From assembly GCF_000013665.1 (NCBI RefSeq), contig NC_007912.1, forward strand, positions 682,001 to 746,000: a stretch of DNA of 64,000 bases, given 5' to 3'. Within the stretch, counting starts at the first letter, position 1; each line of letters opens with the position of its first letter. Shown here piece by piece: positions 1-9,784 of this stretch. Position numbers and translations under genes: made by a program. This DNA is from Saccharophagus degradans 2-40 (GTDB lineage: Bacteria; Pseudomonadota; Gammaproteobacteria; Pseudomonadales; Cellvibrionaceae). Below the pieces are notes generated by a model. The model was not told the DNA's origin and searched no databases. It saw nothing but the letters and a program-made list of their open reading frames with translations.

Positions 1-1808
1 CTATTGCCACATTGGTTGGGGCAGCAGGTATCCCAGTTATAGGCGGGGTTTGGGCCGCCAATTACAAAACCTGGCGCAGGGCCGTAGCGAGAAGTTTTTG
101 TGCTGTCCCAATTTTTACTGCCGTTACTAAACCATGTGTGATAAAACTCGGTTACCGAATTTTCGGCGCCGTCATTTTCCATGTTAGATAAGTACACTTT
201 TGCCAGCGGGTTAACGCCGTGCAGGTAGTGAATATAATCTAACGCCGCATTGCTAACCTGTTGTGGGCTTTGTGTACCCAAACTGTAAATAATTTGTTCG
301 TAGAGCATGCTACCTTTTGCGGCTTTAATAGAAGAGCTACCCCATGTGTAATCGGCAAGGTAAGCCCTATACGGGTCGCGCTGGTTTGTAAGTGCGTGCC
401 AGCCGTTGTTGGCGTTTATCGCTTTGGTAAAAGTGTGTGTAATAGTGCGCGCAACCTGTTTACTCGTGCCATCTAAGTGGGCGTAATACAGTAATGTGCG
501 AATAAGTTCTGCTCTAAAGGCACTGGCAAAGTTGTGTTTTAGTAATTCGGTTGTGCGGTAATGGGTATCTACATACTGTTGGTATGTACTGTTGCCGGTT
601 AGCGCAAATAAATAGATTGCGGCAGTGAGCTTTTTCATTTGCCGTTCGTGTTCGTCTACCTCTTGTTGGCCTGCGCCCAAGCCTTCGCTGCCGTGGCTGG
701 CGTCATTGTTTTTAAAAATTACATTGGGGTTGTTGCTGGCCCACTGCCAGGCGCTTTCTGCGCGGGTGCGCAAATTCAATGCGTACTGGCTGACGTTTTT
801 ATTTTCGTGTTCGCCAAAAATTTTGCTCGCGAATGCAAATGCCGCGGCTGTGGTAAGCGTGGCCGATGTGTTTGCTGGTCCGTAAAGGCTTTGGCCCTTG
901 GCCGCAGAAGGGGGGCTGGCATGACTTAAGCCCACAATAGACAGCACCGAACCGTCGGCGTTTTGCATACGGGTTAGCCAATCTAGCCCCCATTTAATTT
1001 CATCCAATATGTCGGCAACACCATTATTCGATTCGGGTATGCCGAAATCATCACCCCATGCGGCGGGGTTTTCGCTATAGGCGTGCAGCAGGCCTATTAC
1101 GTAGTTCGCGGTCCAACTGGTGTATTTATTGTAATCCCCTGCATCGTACCAGCCGCCTTGCAAATCGCGCTCGGTTGCAGGGTTGTTGGGGGCGCTATAT
1201 AGGCGCGCATTGGCATCCTGCAGTGGGCCTAGGTGGCTGGCGCCATCTGCCCATGCTACATCGGCAAACGGCTGCTGTTTGGCAAAGCCTGCACGCTGGT
1301 AAAAAAACGCTCTAGCTGCTTGCTTGAGTACGTTTTTGTATACGTTGTTATCAATTAAAAAAGGGTAGGACTTCTCGCCACTGTCGGCGTGGCGCACGTA
1401 GTACTCCCCCGCAGTTTGCAGCCCGCTAAAATCAAACCACCACACCTTATCGCCCGAGCCGCTGTGGGTTTTGCCGTTGTTCCACGGCGTAGCTGTACCG
1501 CTAAATACCACTTCATGAGTATCTGCGCTTACCACCTCAAAATTAGCGCTTGGGTTAAAACTTAAGTGCGAATCGAACCCTACTTGCGGGTCGCGAATAA
1601 CGGCTACTTTGCTTGAATTTGGCAAGTAACCAAATTGGTCTATAACTATAAAAACGCGCTGTATTGGAATGCTTGAGGGGCCGACGTTGTTTGAGCTTGT
1701 TTCGCCAGTTCTCTCGCAACCGCTTAGTAATAACAGTGAAGCTACTATTGCCGTAATGGCTAATTTGATGGGCGCGGTTTTGGTAGAGGGGGCGAAAAGG
1801 CTGCTCAT
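1..1808 (-). CDS. GH9 endoglucanase (cellulase) lipoprotein, 3' end cut by window
   Basis: This is a glycoside hydrolase family 9 enzyme that should hydrolyse beta-1,4-glucan at the cell surface or in the periplasm. The start at 1808 opens a lipoprotein signal peptide ending in the lipobox LLLLSGC. An Ig-like N-terminal cellulase domain follows (about residues 45-150), then the (alpha/alpha)6 GH9 domain. The catalytic base motif WYDAGDYNKY places the Asp pair at residues 222 and 225. The proton donor is Glu554 in SVTEFYHTW, and HYLHGVNPLAKVYL precedes it. The frame stays open to base 1, so the C-terminus lies outside the window (602 codons seen). It is divergent from the receptor operon at 2294 and shares a 485-bp intergenic region carrying two starch-type operators. 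The family is certain; substrate is inferred. Confidence 0.93.
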   Translation of the reverse strand, partial: MSSLFAPSTKTAPIKLAITAIVASLLLLSGCERTGETSSNNVGPSSIPIQRVFIVIDQFGYLPNSSKVAVIRDPQVGFDSHLSFNPSANFEVVSADTHEVVFSGTATPWNNGKTHSGSGDKVWWFDFSGLQTAGEYYVRHADSGEKSYPFLIDNNVYKNVLKQAARAFFYQRAGFAKQQPFADVAWADGASHLGPLQDANARLYSAPNNPATERDLQGGWYDAGDYNKYTSWTANYVIGLLHAYSENPAAWGDDFGIPESNNGVADILDEIKWGLDWLTRMQNADGSVLSIVGLSHASPPSAAKGQSLYGPANTSATLTTAAAFAFASKIFGEHENKNVSQYALNLRTRAESAWQWASNNPNVIFKNNDASHGSEGLGAGQQEVDEHERQMKKLTAAIYLFALTGNSTYQQYVDTHYRTTELLKHNFASAFRAELIRTLLYYAHLDGTSKQVARTITHTFTKAINANNGWHALTNQRDPYRAYLADYTWGSSSIKAAKGSMLYEQIIYSLGTQSPQQVSNAALDYIHYLHGVNPLAKVYLSNMENDGAENSVTEFYHTWFSNGSKNWDSTKTSRYGPAPGFVIGGPNPAYNWDTCCPNQCGN

Positions 1809-2016
1809 GGCTAAGTCTTATAGTGAGTTTATTCATAAGTAAAGGCTAGCAAGTAGGTGTGGTTTAGTCACGGTTTGTTCGCCATTCGGCGAGCAATTGA
1901 TTTTGGTGTAAGCAATTGTATGACGATTTGCCAATGCAAATTTGAATAATGCGTAACCAGCACGTTTTTTGGCACTACCAACAACTTTTCGGCTTGTAAA
2001 GTTTCTGCATAAATCA

Positions 2017-2030
2017 TGAATACGTATGCA
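2017..2030. promoter_or_regulatory. Palindromic LacI-type operator, copy 1
   Basis: TGAATACGTATGCA, a 14-bp near-perfect palindrome centred on ACGT. It lies 208 bp upstream of the GH9 gene and 263 bp upstream of the TonB receptor start. The same sequence recurs upstream of the other starch genes in the window. Confidence 0.8.
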
Positions 2031-2126
2031 GTGCGACACCAAACTCTGTTGGCGCTAGGTTTGTAAGTTGTTGAAATTAATAAATAAATGTTGTTGTTGG
2101 TCACAGTCTGATGCTTTGCATAGTTA

Positions 2127-2140
2127 TGAATACGTATGCA
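2127..2140. promoter_or_regulatory. Palindromic LacI-type operator, copy 2
   Basis: TGAATACGTATGCA, identical to the copy 110 bp upstream, which would suit DNA looping. It lies 153 bp before the TonB receptor start and is therefore the likely control site of the receptor-pullulanase operon. The rest of the 1809-2293 gap shows nothing else I can support. Confidence 0.82.
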
Positions 2141-2293
2141 GTTCTATAGGCCCATGCACCCCGCCAATTTAGTATGGGGTTGTAATTTCCAGAATTTCTA
2201 AAACAATAAATCAAGCCCCTGCTTTAACAATCGCTTGCTCGAAGTAACTCAATGTTAAACGCAGAAGGTAAACACGTTTTCCGGAGAAGGTTT

Positions 2294-5176
2294 ATGCCTA
2301 ATTTCAAACCTAACCTATTGTCCATGGCCATACTGGCGTTTGGTGCAATATCCCTTCCTACCTATGCTCAAGATGCATCCAGTACCGAGGACGCCGAAGA
2401 CGCACTTGAAGAAGTGGTGGTAACCGGCTTTAGACAAAGCTTGGTTAACGCGTTAGATAAAAAACGCGCGTCCGATATGGTTACCGAGCAGCTGTCTGCC
2501 GATGACCTAGGTAGCTTACCCGATGTATCCATGGCCGATGCGTTAACGCGCTTGCCAGGCATTTCTGCAGTGCGCACCGGTGGCCAGGCCGCTGAAATTA
2601 ATATTCGCGGTATGTCTGGCGGGTTCGTATTTTCTACTTTGAATGGTCGCGAGCAGGTTTCCACCAGTGGCAGCCGCAGTATTGAATTCGATCAATACCC
2701 ATCAGAATTAATTAGCTCTGCAGCTGTGTATAAGTCGCCAAAGGCGTCGCTTATTGAGGGGGGCGTTGCGGGTTCGGTTGAATTAGAAACTGCTAGCCCA
2801 TTAGATCTTGATCAGCAGCACACCTTCAACGCTAATGTCCGCTCAATGTATAACGATCGCGCCGGTGAAATATCTGATGCAGTTGAGTTTGGTCATCGTT
2901 TAAGTCTTGCTTATCAAGGTAAGTTTGCCGGCGACACTATAGGTGTTGCTTTGGGTTATGCGCGTTTGTATCAGCCTAGTGTATCAACGCAATTCGTAGG
3001 CCTAGCATACAATAACTTAGTTGATGTTGATGATGTAGAAGGTGATAACGATGGGCCAGTAAATAACCCCGCAGCAGAGTATGTAAGTGAAGGTATGGAA
3101 TTACAGCATCGCGGCGGTGAAGAGACGCGTGATGGTTATATGGCCGCTCTACAATTCGAGCCAAATGAATCGTTCAGTTTGAAGGCTGACGCTTTTGTAT
3201 CGAAGTTTGACACCAAGTCATTTGCTCGAGGGTTCCGTGTAAAATTTGATGGTGCTGCAGCGAGTATTGCCAACGAGCAAATACAAGATAATTTTATGGT
3301 TGGTGGCACTATTAATCGCCGATCAAATAGCAATACAAGAATAGAAATTGTAAACGACGATAATACTGAGTTTGATGAAGTTCAAAATTTCGGCGTTAAT
3401 GCAGCTTGGCAAGTGACAGATGTATTGAATGTTACTCTTGATGTGTCGAAATCCAAAGCCACAAGTGATTTTCAAAATGGATTACTTTGGTCTCTTGTTG
3501 CCGAAGATGCTAATGCAGATACTCCAGTTCTAGATCGTGATATTTCGATTAATTATCAACTTAATGGTTTGAATCTACCCGATGTCGGCTTTAGTCAAGC
3601 GGATGCATTTTCTGACATTGATAGGGTGATGGTATCTAAGTACGGTATTTATCCATTTGTTCACACCGATGAAGTTGACGCCGTTAGGCTCGATATCAAA
3701 TATGATTTCGATATGCCAGTACTTGCTTCTATTGAGGCAGGTGTTCGACAGTCTAGTCGTGAATACTCGCGCGAGCGCTCGGTATTTGAATACGGTACAG
3801 ATAACAATTTTAGTGCTGCCGAACCGCCCTTACGCTTAACGTCAGATATGGTAGACGTTATCGATTGGGAAGGCGATTTCTCTCATTTTCCTAGTTATTT
3901 AGCTATCGATCTAGATGCTGCGCTTAACGCATGGTTTCCTGAAGGCATTCCGCAACCGGTTAAAACTTGGGGCCCGGGTGGTCCTGGTTTAGTTAACGCT
4001 GACTCAAGTGGTGGCGATTCATATTCATGGACAATGTTACAAAGTGGCAGCGTATATGAAGACGTATTTGCTGGTTACTTAATGGCAAATATTGACGCAG
4101 AGTTATTTGGAATACCTGTGACCGGTAATATCGGTGTGCGTATGGTAGAAACGGAGCAAAGAGCCACATCTCTAGATGATGTAGGTAGCGAGCCGGAACG
4201 CGGTGCGCAATATATAGAAGATGATGTTGGCTATATTAGCAATTTATATGCGCCTTCGATTAAAGGAACGAAATATACCGATTATTTGCCGCAAATGAAC
4301 TTGAACTTTTCTTTGACGGAAAACGATCAAATACGAATTGCTTCTGCCAAAGTTATGTCGCGCCCCCCCATTCAGCGTTTAGCTTCTGACGCGAGCCTGT
4401 ACATTAGTGATGACGGTGAAATTTCAGGGAACAGTTCTAATAGTCCCTTCTTAAAACCGTTTTACGCTAATCAATATGATATTTCTTATGAGCACTACTT
4501 CGAGAATAGTGATGGGGCAATTGCTGTAGCTCTGTTCTACAAAGATATTGAGTCGACAGGTATTGTTACAACAATTCTTCCTAATTTTGATTTTGCTAGT
4601 GCCGGTTATGGTGTGCCATCAAAATGGGTTAATCCAAATACTCTAGTTGAGAGTGCTACTACCAACGGTGATTTTGAAGTTGCATATAATGATGAAGAAG
4701 GTGGTTTCGTTCAAGGCGTCGAGGTGGCTTACACCCAAGTGTTTGATATGTTGCCATCGCCATTTGATGGGCTGGGAGCAAACCTAAGTTATTCGTATAC
4801 CGAAAGTGAGATAGAGAAAGAGCGCATTTTAGGCGTTAGTACCGTTAAGCAAACGCTAGAAGGCTTATCGAAAAATGTAGCGTCTACAACATTATTTTGG
4901 AATTACAAAGATTTTGAAACGCGTGTAAGTGTTCGATCTAGAGATAAATTTGTTTCTGATCAAGTAGCCGTTGAATCACAAACGGTATTCTTTTCTGGTG
5001 AAACCGTTATTGATTATCAGGCTTCTTACAATATTACAGATAATCTCGGTGTGATGTTTCAAATCAATAATCTTACTGATGAGCCAACACGCAGTTACTT
5101 TAATACCGAAGATCAAACCGGCACTATCCAGTTTTTTGGTCGGCAATTTTTCGTGGGCGTGACTTACTCAATGTAG
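2294..5176 (+). CDS. TonB-dependent outer-membrane receptor, probable maltodextrin importer
   Basis: A 960-residue TonB-dependent receptor that should import oligosaccharides across the outer membrane using TonB energy. The start at 2294 is chosen because GGAGAAGG sits just upstream and it gives a clean signal peptide ending SLPTYA. A TonB box (EEVVVTG) follows the signal peptide. The plug domain contains LPGISAVRTGGQAAEINIRG, and a long 22-strand-type barrel ends in the aromatic segment GRQFFVGVTYSM. It is a paralogue of the receptor at 44347, sharing for example the plug segment around SPKASLIEGGVAG. The pullulanase gene begins 63 bp downstream with no terminator between, so the two form an operon. 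Two palindromic operators lie upstream. The starch or maltodextrin substrate is inferred from the operon partner. Confidence 0.93.
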   Translation: MPNFKPNLLSMAILAFGAISLPTYAQDASSTEDAEDALEEVVVTGFRQSLVNALDKKRASDMVTEQLSADDLGSLPDVSMADALTRLPGISAVRTGGQAAEINIRGMSGGFVFSTLNGREQVSTSGSRSIEFDQYPSELISSAAVYKSPKASLIEGGVAGSVELETASPLDLDQQHTFNANVRSMYNDRAGEISDAVEFGHRLSLAYQGKFAGDTIGVALGYARLYQPSVSTQFVGLAYNNLVDVDDVEGDNDGPVNNPAAEYVSEGMELQHRGGEETRDGYMAALQFEPNESFSLKADAFVSKFDTKSFARGFRVKFDGAAASIANEQIQDNFMVGGTINRRSNSNTRIEIVNDDNTEFDEVQNFGVNAAWQVTDVLNVTLDVSKSKATSDFQNGLLWSLVAEDANADTPVLDRDISINYQLNGLNLPDVGFSQADAFSDIDRVMVSKYGIYPFVHTDEVDAVRLDIKYDFDMPVLASIEAGVRQSSREYSRERSVFEYGTDNNFSAAEPPLRLTSDMVDVIDWEGDFSHFPSYLAIDLDAALNAWFPEGIPQPVKTWGPGGPGLVNADSSGGDSYSWTMLQSGSVYEDVFAGYLMANIDAELFGIPVTGNIGVRMVETEQRATSLDDVGSEPERGAQYIEDDVGYISNLYAPSIKGTKYTDYLPQMNLNFSLTENDQIRIASAKVMSRPPIQRLASDASLYISDDGEISGNSSNSPFLKPFYANQYDISYEHYFENSDGAIAVALFYKDIESTGIVTTILPNFDFASAGYGVPSKWVNPNTLVESATTNGDFEVAYNDEEGGFVQGVEVAYTQVFDMLPSPFDGLGANLSYSYTESEIEKERILGVSTVKQTLEGLSKNVASTTLFWNYKDFETRVSVRSRDKFVSDQVAVESQTVFFSGETVIDYQASYNITDNLGVMFQINNLTDEPTRSYFNTEDQTGTIQFFGRQFFVGVTYSM

Positions 5177-5239
5177 GTCACTTTATTGCAACTCAATAGT
5201 TAAAAATAAAAGCAAGCTCATAGAATGTGGAGAAATAAC

Positions 5240-8200
5240 ATGAACGCAATAAGAAATATGTTAAAGGTGTCGACCCTTATACTACTGGCAGTCGGTTTGT
5301 ATGCCTGTGGTGGCGGTAGCACTGTAGAAAGCGGTAAAGAGCTGTTAACGTGTTCTGTACCTCAAGTGCCAAACTCTGCGGGTACAGAGTGTGTAGATCC
5401 CGAGCCTATTCAGTGCGCAATACCTACTGTACCTGATGAAAAAAATGAAACATGTATTGTGGGTGCAAACCCAGATGCGCCAGACCCAATTGTTTTCCCT
5501 GGCCCAAACCAAGCCATCTTATTTTTCAATAAGGCTGATGGCGATTACGAAGGTTATCGTTTACATAACTGGAATAGTGAAACGTGTAATGCGTATGCGG
5601 AGGGTTCTCTAGCTGCGTCGTGGAGTAATGGATTGGTTCACTCTGGGGTAGACCCAGTATACGGCGCATACTGGTTGCTTGACCTAGTAGAAGGTCACGA
5701 CGACTGCGGTCACTTTATTATTCACGTTGGTACTGACGATGCAGGTAAAGAAATGGGTGGTGGCGATTGGATTATGCCACTTGCGCAAGACGACCCTAAA
5801 TTTACGCGCATGAACTTTACCTTCTCTGGTGTGGGTTCGGTATTTGAATTCCCTGTTCCAAGTTTAGGGCCACAAAAAGTTGCTATAGCAGGCGCTGCTG
5901 CACACTGGTTAGATATAGACACGCTAGTGTGGAACTTAGATACCACTGATGTTGCAGATGTTAAATTACATTACTCTGCAACTGCAGGCATTACAGTAGA
6001 TGACGACTCTAACGTGTCAGGCTCTACTGCAGACCTAACGTTTGCTACCTTGTCTGAAGAGTTGCAACAGCTTGTGCCGCATATGGCTAGCTGGCCGGCG
6101 TTTGGCAATATGTTAACCGCCAGCGATGTTAAGCCTATTGTTAAAGGGCAGCTTATTGCTGTTGCATACAATGCTGACGGTAAAGCCATTGCCGCTACCA
6201 AAGTACAGCGTGCACGTGTACTTGATGCGCTTTATACCGCAGGCGAGAACGATGCAGACGAAGCAACTTTAGGTGTTGTTTACGACGGTGCCAATATTAA
6301 CGTAAGCGTGTGGGCACCTACGGCTACCTCTGTAACGCTGCGCGTATTCGATGCGGCTAAAACAGAAGTTTCTAGTCACACCATGAACGAAGATACCAGC
6401 ACAGGTATTTGGAGCTTTGCTGGCGATAGCAATTTAGATCGCGTGTTTTACCAGTTTGAGCTAAGCGTATTCCATCCACTTACTCAAGCAATCGAAACTG
6501 TAACAACATCCGACCCGTACTCAGTAAGCCTATCTACTAACGGTGAATACTCACAGTTTGTAAACCTAGCTGATGACGATTTGCTGCCAGAAAATTGGAA
6601 CGGTCACACAGTACCCACCATTGCAAACTTCGAAGATGCCGTAATTCTAGAAGCCCACATACGTGACTTTAGTATTCGCGACGAAACCGTGAGTGAAGCA
6701 AACCGTGGTAAGTACCTAGCCTTCACCGAAACAGAATCCAACGCGGTTAAATATTTGCAGCGCATGGCAGAAAGTGGCGTTACCCACTTCCATATGTTGC
6801 CAGCTAACGATATTGCAACTGTAAACGAAGATGAAAGTGAGCAAATTAATTTAACCAGCACTGTGGCAGAGTTGTGTGCGGTGAAGGCCGACGCCCCTGT
6901 ATGTGGTGAAGAAAGTGATAGTGCTACTTTAATTAGCGTTTTAGAAAGCTATCAGTATGAGCCACTGGCTGCTCAAGCACTTGTAGAGAGCATGCGTAGC
7001 CTAGATGGTTTCAACTGGGGGTATGATCCTCATCACTTTAATGCACCTGAAGGTAGCTATGCTTCCGACCCTGATGGTGTAGCTCGCATTAAAGAAATGC
7101 GTGAAATGAATAAGGCGCTTCACGACTTAGGTTTACGTGTAGTGTTAGATGTTGTTTATAACCATACTTCAGCGTCTGGCCTTTGGGATAACTCAGTATT
7201 CGATAAAGTAGTGCCTGGTTATTATCATCGTTATGATGAAAATAGCGGTGGTATTATCACGTCGACTTGTTGTGACAATACCGCGCCAGAAAACCGCATG
7301 ATGCATAAATTTGTTGTGGACTCCCTAGTACTTTGGGCCGAAGCATACAAGTTTGACGGTTTCCGCTTTGATATTATGGGGCACATTCCTAAGTCCACAA
7401 TTTTGGAAGCGCGTGAAGCTGTATTGGCTGTTGACCCTAACACTTACTTTTATGGTGAAGGTTGGAACTGGGGTGAAGTAGAGAATAACCGCCTCTTCGT
7501 TCAAGCAACTCAAGCCAACATGGCTGGCACAGAAGTAGGTACATTTAATGATCGTCCACGCGATGATATTCGTAGTGCAGCGTTATTTAATGAAGACGGC
7601 AGCTTAGATGCTCAAGACCATATTCGATTGGGCTTAGCAGGTACACAGGCTGACTTTATTCTAGAAAGTAATCGCGGCAATATGGGCACCGGTAGTACCT
7701 ATGCGCGCGCTTCCTACGGGTTAGATCCTGCCGACATTATTAATTATGTGTCTAAGCACGATAACGAAACCTTGTGGGACCAATTGCAGTACGGCTTGCC
7801 AGAGTCAATGAGCTTAGAAGACCGTGTTCGCGCTCATAATATTGCAGCTACTATTCCTGTTATGAGCCAAGGTATACCTTTCTTCCAGTTGGGCGTAGAT
7901 ATGCTTCGCTCTAAATCTATGGATAGAAACGGTTACGATGCAGGTGATTGGTTCAACTTTGTTGACTACACCATGGCCTCGAACAACTGGGATGTAGGTT
8001 TACCATTAGCGCAAGATAACGAAGTTCGCTGGGAAGAAATTGACGCAATTAGCGGTCGCATTTCGGCGCCAGGTATGTTCGAACTGGATTACAGCTCACA
8101 AGTGTTCTCTGAATTTTTACAAATTCGTAAATCTAGTCCGCTATTCCGCTTAACAACTTCTGCAGACATTATCGATCGTGTTGGTTTCCACAATATCGGT

Positions 8201-9538
8201 AATCGCCAGCAGCAAGGTTTAATTGTAATGAGTATCGACGACGGGACAGGTCTTGCTGATCTTGATCCGGCAAACGATGCTATTGTGGTTGTAATTAACG
8301 GCACTAACGAATCGCAATCTCATACTGTTGCTACTGCTGCTGGCTTCCAGTTGCATTCAATTCAGCAATCATCTGTAGATAGCGTTGTTGCTGGTTCAAC
8401 TTTTACTGCGGGTGAAGGCGAAGGTACATTTACTGTGCCAGCATTAACCACTGCTGTATTTGTGAAGCCACAAGGCGAAGCTCAAGGTGCTGGCTTGTCT
8501 GCTGACGTTACTCAAGGCGCACCCGATGTTGTGCCCTTTGGCGATACCGTTGTATATATTCGTGGTGATATGAATACTTGGTCTACAGACAACCCGCTTA
8601 CCTATGCCGGTAATGGTGTGTATTCCACAACTATCGCTTTAACTGGTGGTACCACCTACGGCTTCAAGTTTGCTGATGCTGAATGGGGTGCTTTAGGTGT
8701 TAACTTTGGTGGTGCAGAAGGCGGCGACGGTGTAGTGACCGAAGGCGTAGATAAAAATCTGTTTGCCACAAATACAAACCTTTCGTTTACACCAGCAGTA
8801 GATGCAACCTATGTCATTACTTTTGACGCAAGTGACTCCGCAGCACCGGTAGCCAATATTGTTAACGAAGAGCCATACCCTGGTTCAACAATATTGTTGC
8901 GTGGCGATATGAATAGTTGGGGGGAAACCGATGCATTCACTTATGAAGGCGGTCGAATTTATACCTTCGAAACTACATTAGATGCTGGTACTTATGGCTT
9001 TAAAGTGGCAACTGGAGACTGGAACACTGTTAACTTTGGTGCGGCAGCGGAAGATGAAAACGTTGTAAGCCTTGGCGAAAATGTTTACTTAGGTTCTACC
9101 AACTTCAACTTAAGCTTAACCTTAGCAGAATCTACCGAGTTGGTGTTCATCTTCGATATGACCAATTTGGATGAACCTAAGTTGCGGGTTATGAATAAGG
9201 CTTTCTTTGGTGATACAGCTGTATATATTCGTGGTGATATGAACAGCTGGGGTGCTACAGATGAAGTGGCTTACGTAGGTGATGGCGCGTACGCCACAAC
9301 ATTAACACTTGCAGTTGGTAGTTACTCTTTCAAAGTGGCAGATGCCGATTGGGCCGATGTAAACTTCGGGCCAACGTCTGCCGAGGCTGCACCGATAGTA
9401 TTGGGTGCAACAAATGCTACTTTGTTTAATTCACCTAATAACTTTAGCCTAACCGTAGAAACTGCTGGCGACTTCACTTTCACTGTTACAGGCCCAGATG
9501 CTACCAACCCGAGCCTAACCGTAACCGCCGCAAACTAA
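5240..9538 (+). CDS. Pullulanase-type GH13 lipoprotein with three C-terminal repeat modules
   Basis: A surface-anchored debranching or amylopullulanase-type enzyme acting on alpha-1,6 linkages of starch and pullulan. The start at 5240 has GGAG seven bases upstream and gives a lipobox (VGLYACGG). A short Cys-rich spacer precedes a CBM41/PUD-type starch-binding domain (about residues 90-200), then N2/CBM48-like sandwiches. The GH13 barrel has region I DVVYNHT (Asp637), nucleophile Asp711 in GFRFD, acid/base Glu740 in YGEGW and Asp841 in SKHDNE. After the barrel come three repeats of about 110 residues, each opening with a version of YIRGDMNSWG, resembling carbohydrate-binding sandwiches. At 1432 residues it is longer than typical Klebsiella-type pullulanases. 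It is co-transcribed with the receptor upstream and followed by a strong terminator. Confidence 0.92.
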   Translation: MNAIRNMLKVSTLILLAVGLYACGGGSTVESGKELLTCSVPQVPNSAGTECVDPEPIQCAIPTVPDEKNETCIVGANPDAPDPIVFPGPNQAILFFNKADGDYEGYRLHNWNSETCNAYAEGSLAASWSNGLVHSGVDPVYGAYWLLDLVEGHDDCGHFIIHVGTDDAGKEMGGGDWIMPLAQDDPKFTRMNFTFSGVGSVFEFPVPSLGPQKVAIAGAAAHWLDIDTLVWNLDTTDVADVKLHYSATAGITVDDDSNVSGSTADLTFATLSEELQQLVPHMASWPAFGNMLTASDVKPIVKGQLIAVAYNADGKAIAATKVQRARVLDALYTAGENDADEATLGVVYDGANINVSVWAPTATSVTLRVFDAAKTEVSSHTMNEDTSTGIWSFAGDSNLDRVFYQFELSVFHPLTQAIETVTTSDPYSVSLSTNGEYSQFVNLADDDLLPENWNGHTVPTIANFEDAVILEAHIRDFSIRDETVSEANRGKYLAFTETESNAVKYLQRMAESGVTHFHMLPANDIATVNEDESEQINLTSTVAELCAVKADAPVCGEESDSATLISVLESYQYEPLAAQALVESMRSLDGFNWGYDPHHFNAPEGSYASDPDGVARIKEMREMNKALHDLGLRVVLDVVYNHTSASGLWDNSVFDKVVPGYYHRYDENSGGIITSTCCDNTAPENRMMHKFVVDSLVLWAEAYKFDGFRFDIMGHIPKSTILEAREAVLAVDPNTYFYGEGWNWGEVENNRLFVQATQANMAGTEVGTFNDRPRDDIRSAALFNEDGSLDAQDHIRLGLAGTQADFILESNRGNMGTGSTYARASYGLDPADIINYVSKHDNETLWDQLQYGLPESMSLEDRVRAHNIAATIPVMSQGIPFFQLGVDMLRSKSMDRNGYDAGDWFNFVDYTMASNNWDVGLPLAQDNEVRWEEIDAISGRISAPGMFELDYSSQVFSEFLQIRKSSPLFRLTTSADIIDRVGFHNIGNRQQQGLIVMSIDDGTGLADLDPANDAIVVVINGTNESQSHTVATAAGFQLHSIQQSSVDSVVAGSTFTAGEGEGTFTVPALTTAVFVKPQGEAQGAGLSADVTQGAPDVVPFGDTVVYIRGDMNTWSTDNPLTYAGNGVYSTTIALTGGTTYGFKFADAEWGALGVNFGGAEGGDGVVTEGVDKNLFATNTNLSFTPAVDATYVITFDASDSAAPVANIVNEEPYPGSTILLRGDMNSWGETDAFTYEGGRIYTFETTLDAGTYGFKVATGDWNTVNFGAAAEDENVVSLGENVYLGSTNFNLSLTLAESTELVFIFDMTNLDEPKLRVMNKAFFGDTAVYIRGDMNSWGATDEVAYVGDGAYATTLTLAVGSYSFKVADADWADVNFGPTSAEAAPIVLGATNATLFNSPNNFSLTVETAGDFTFTVTGPDATNPSLTVTAAN

Positions 9539-9581
9539 TTTATCTGGCGCAAGCCAATAAACGTTCCTCGTTCAAACCTTA

Positions 9582-9607
9582 AGCCACTGTTCGCAGTGGC
9601 TTTTTTT
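9582..9607 (+). terminator. Rho-independent terminator of the receptor-pullulanase operon
   Basis: An 8-bp stem (AGCCACTG/CAGTGGCT) with a TTCG loop is followed by a run of seven T. It lies 43 bases after the pullulanase stop. The rest of the gap to 9785 shows no gene. Confidence 0.93.
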
Positions 9608-9784
9608 GCTCTAAATTTACTGAAAAGGGCCGCGCCAGAAGGTTAACCTATTATGGTTAACCACCTAGCAAGCCTAACCTGTGCACCAGATTGAACGTAT
9701 CTAACCCAAGTATGGTAGTCTCCAGCCTAATCTGATTATTAAAGTAAACCGTATACACAAAGCTAAACGGCAAAAGGAGCAGTA

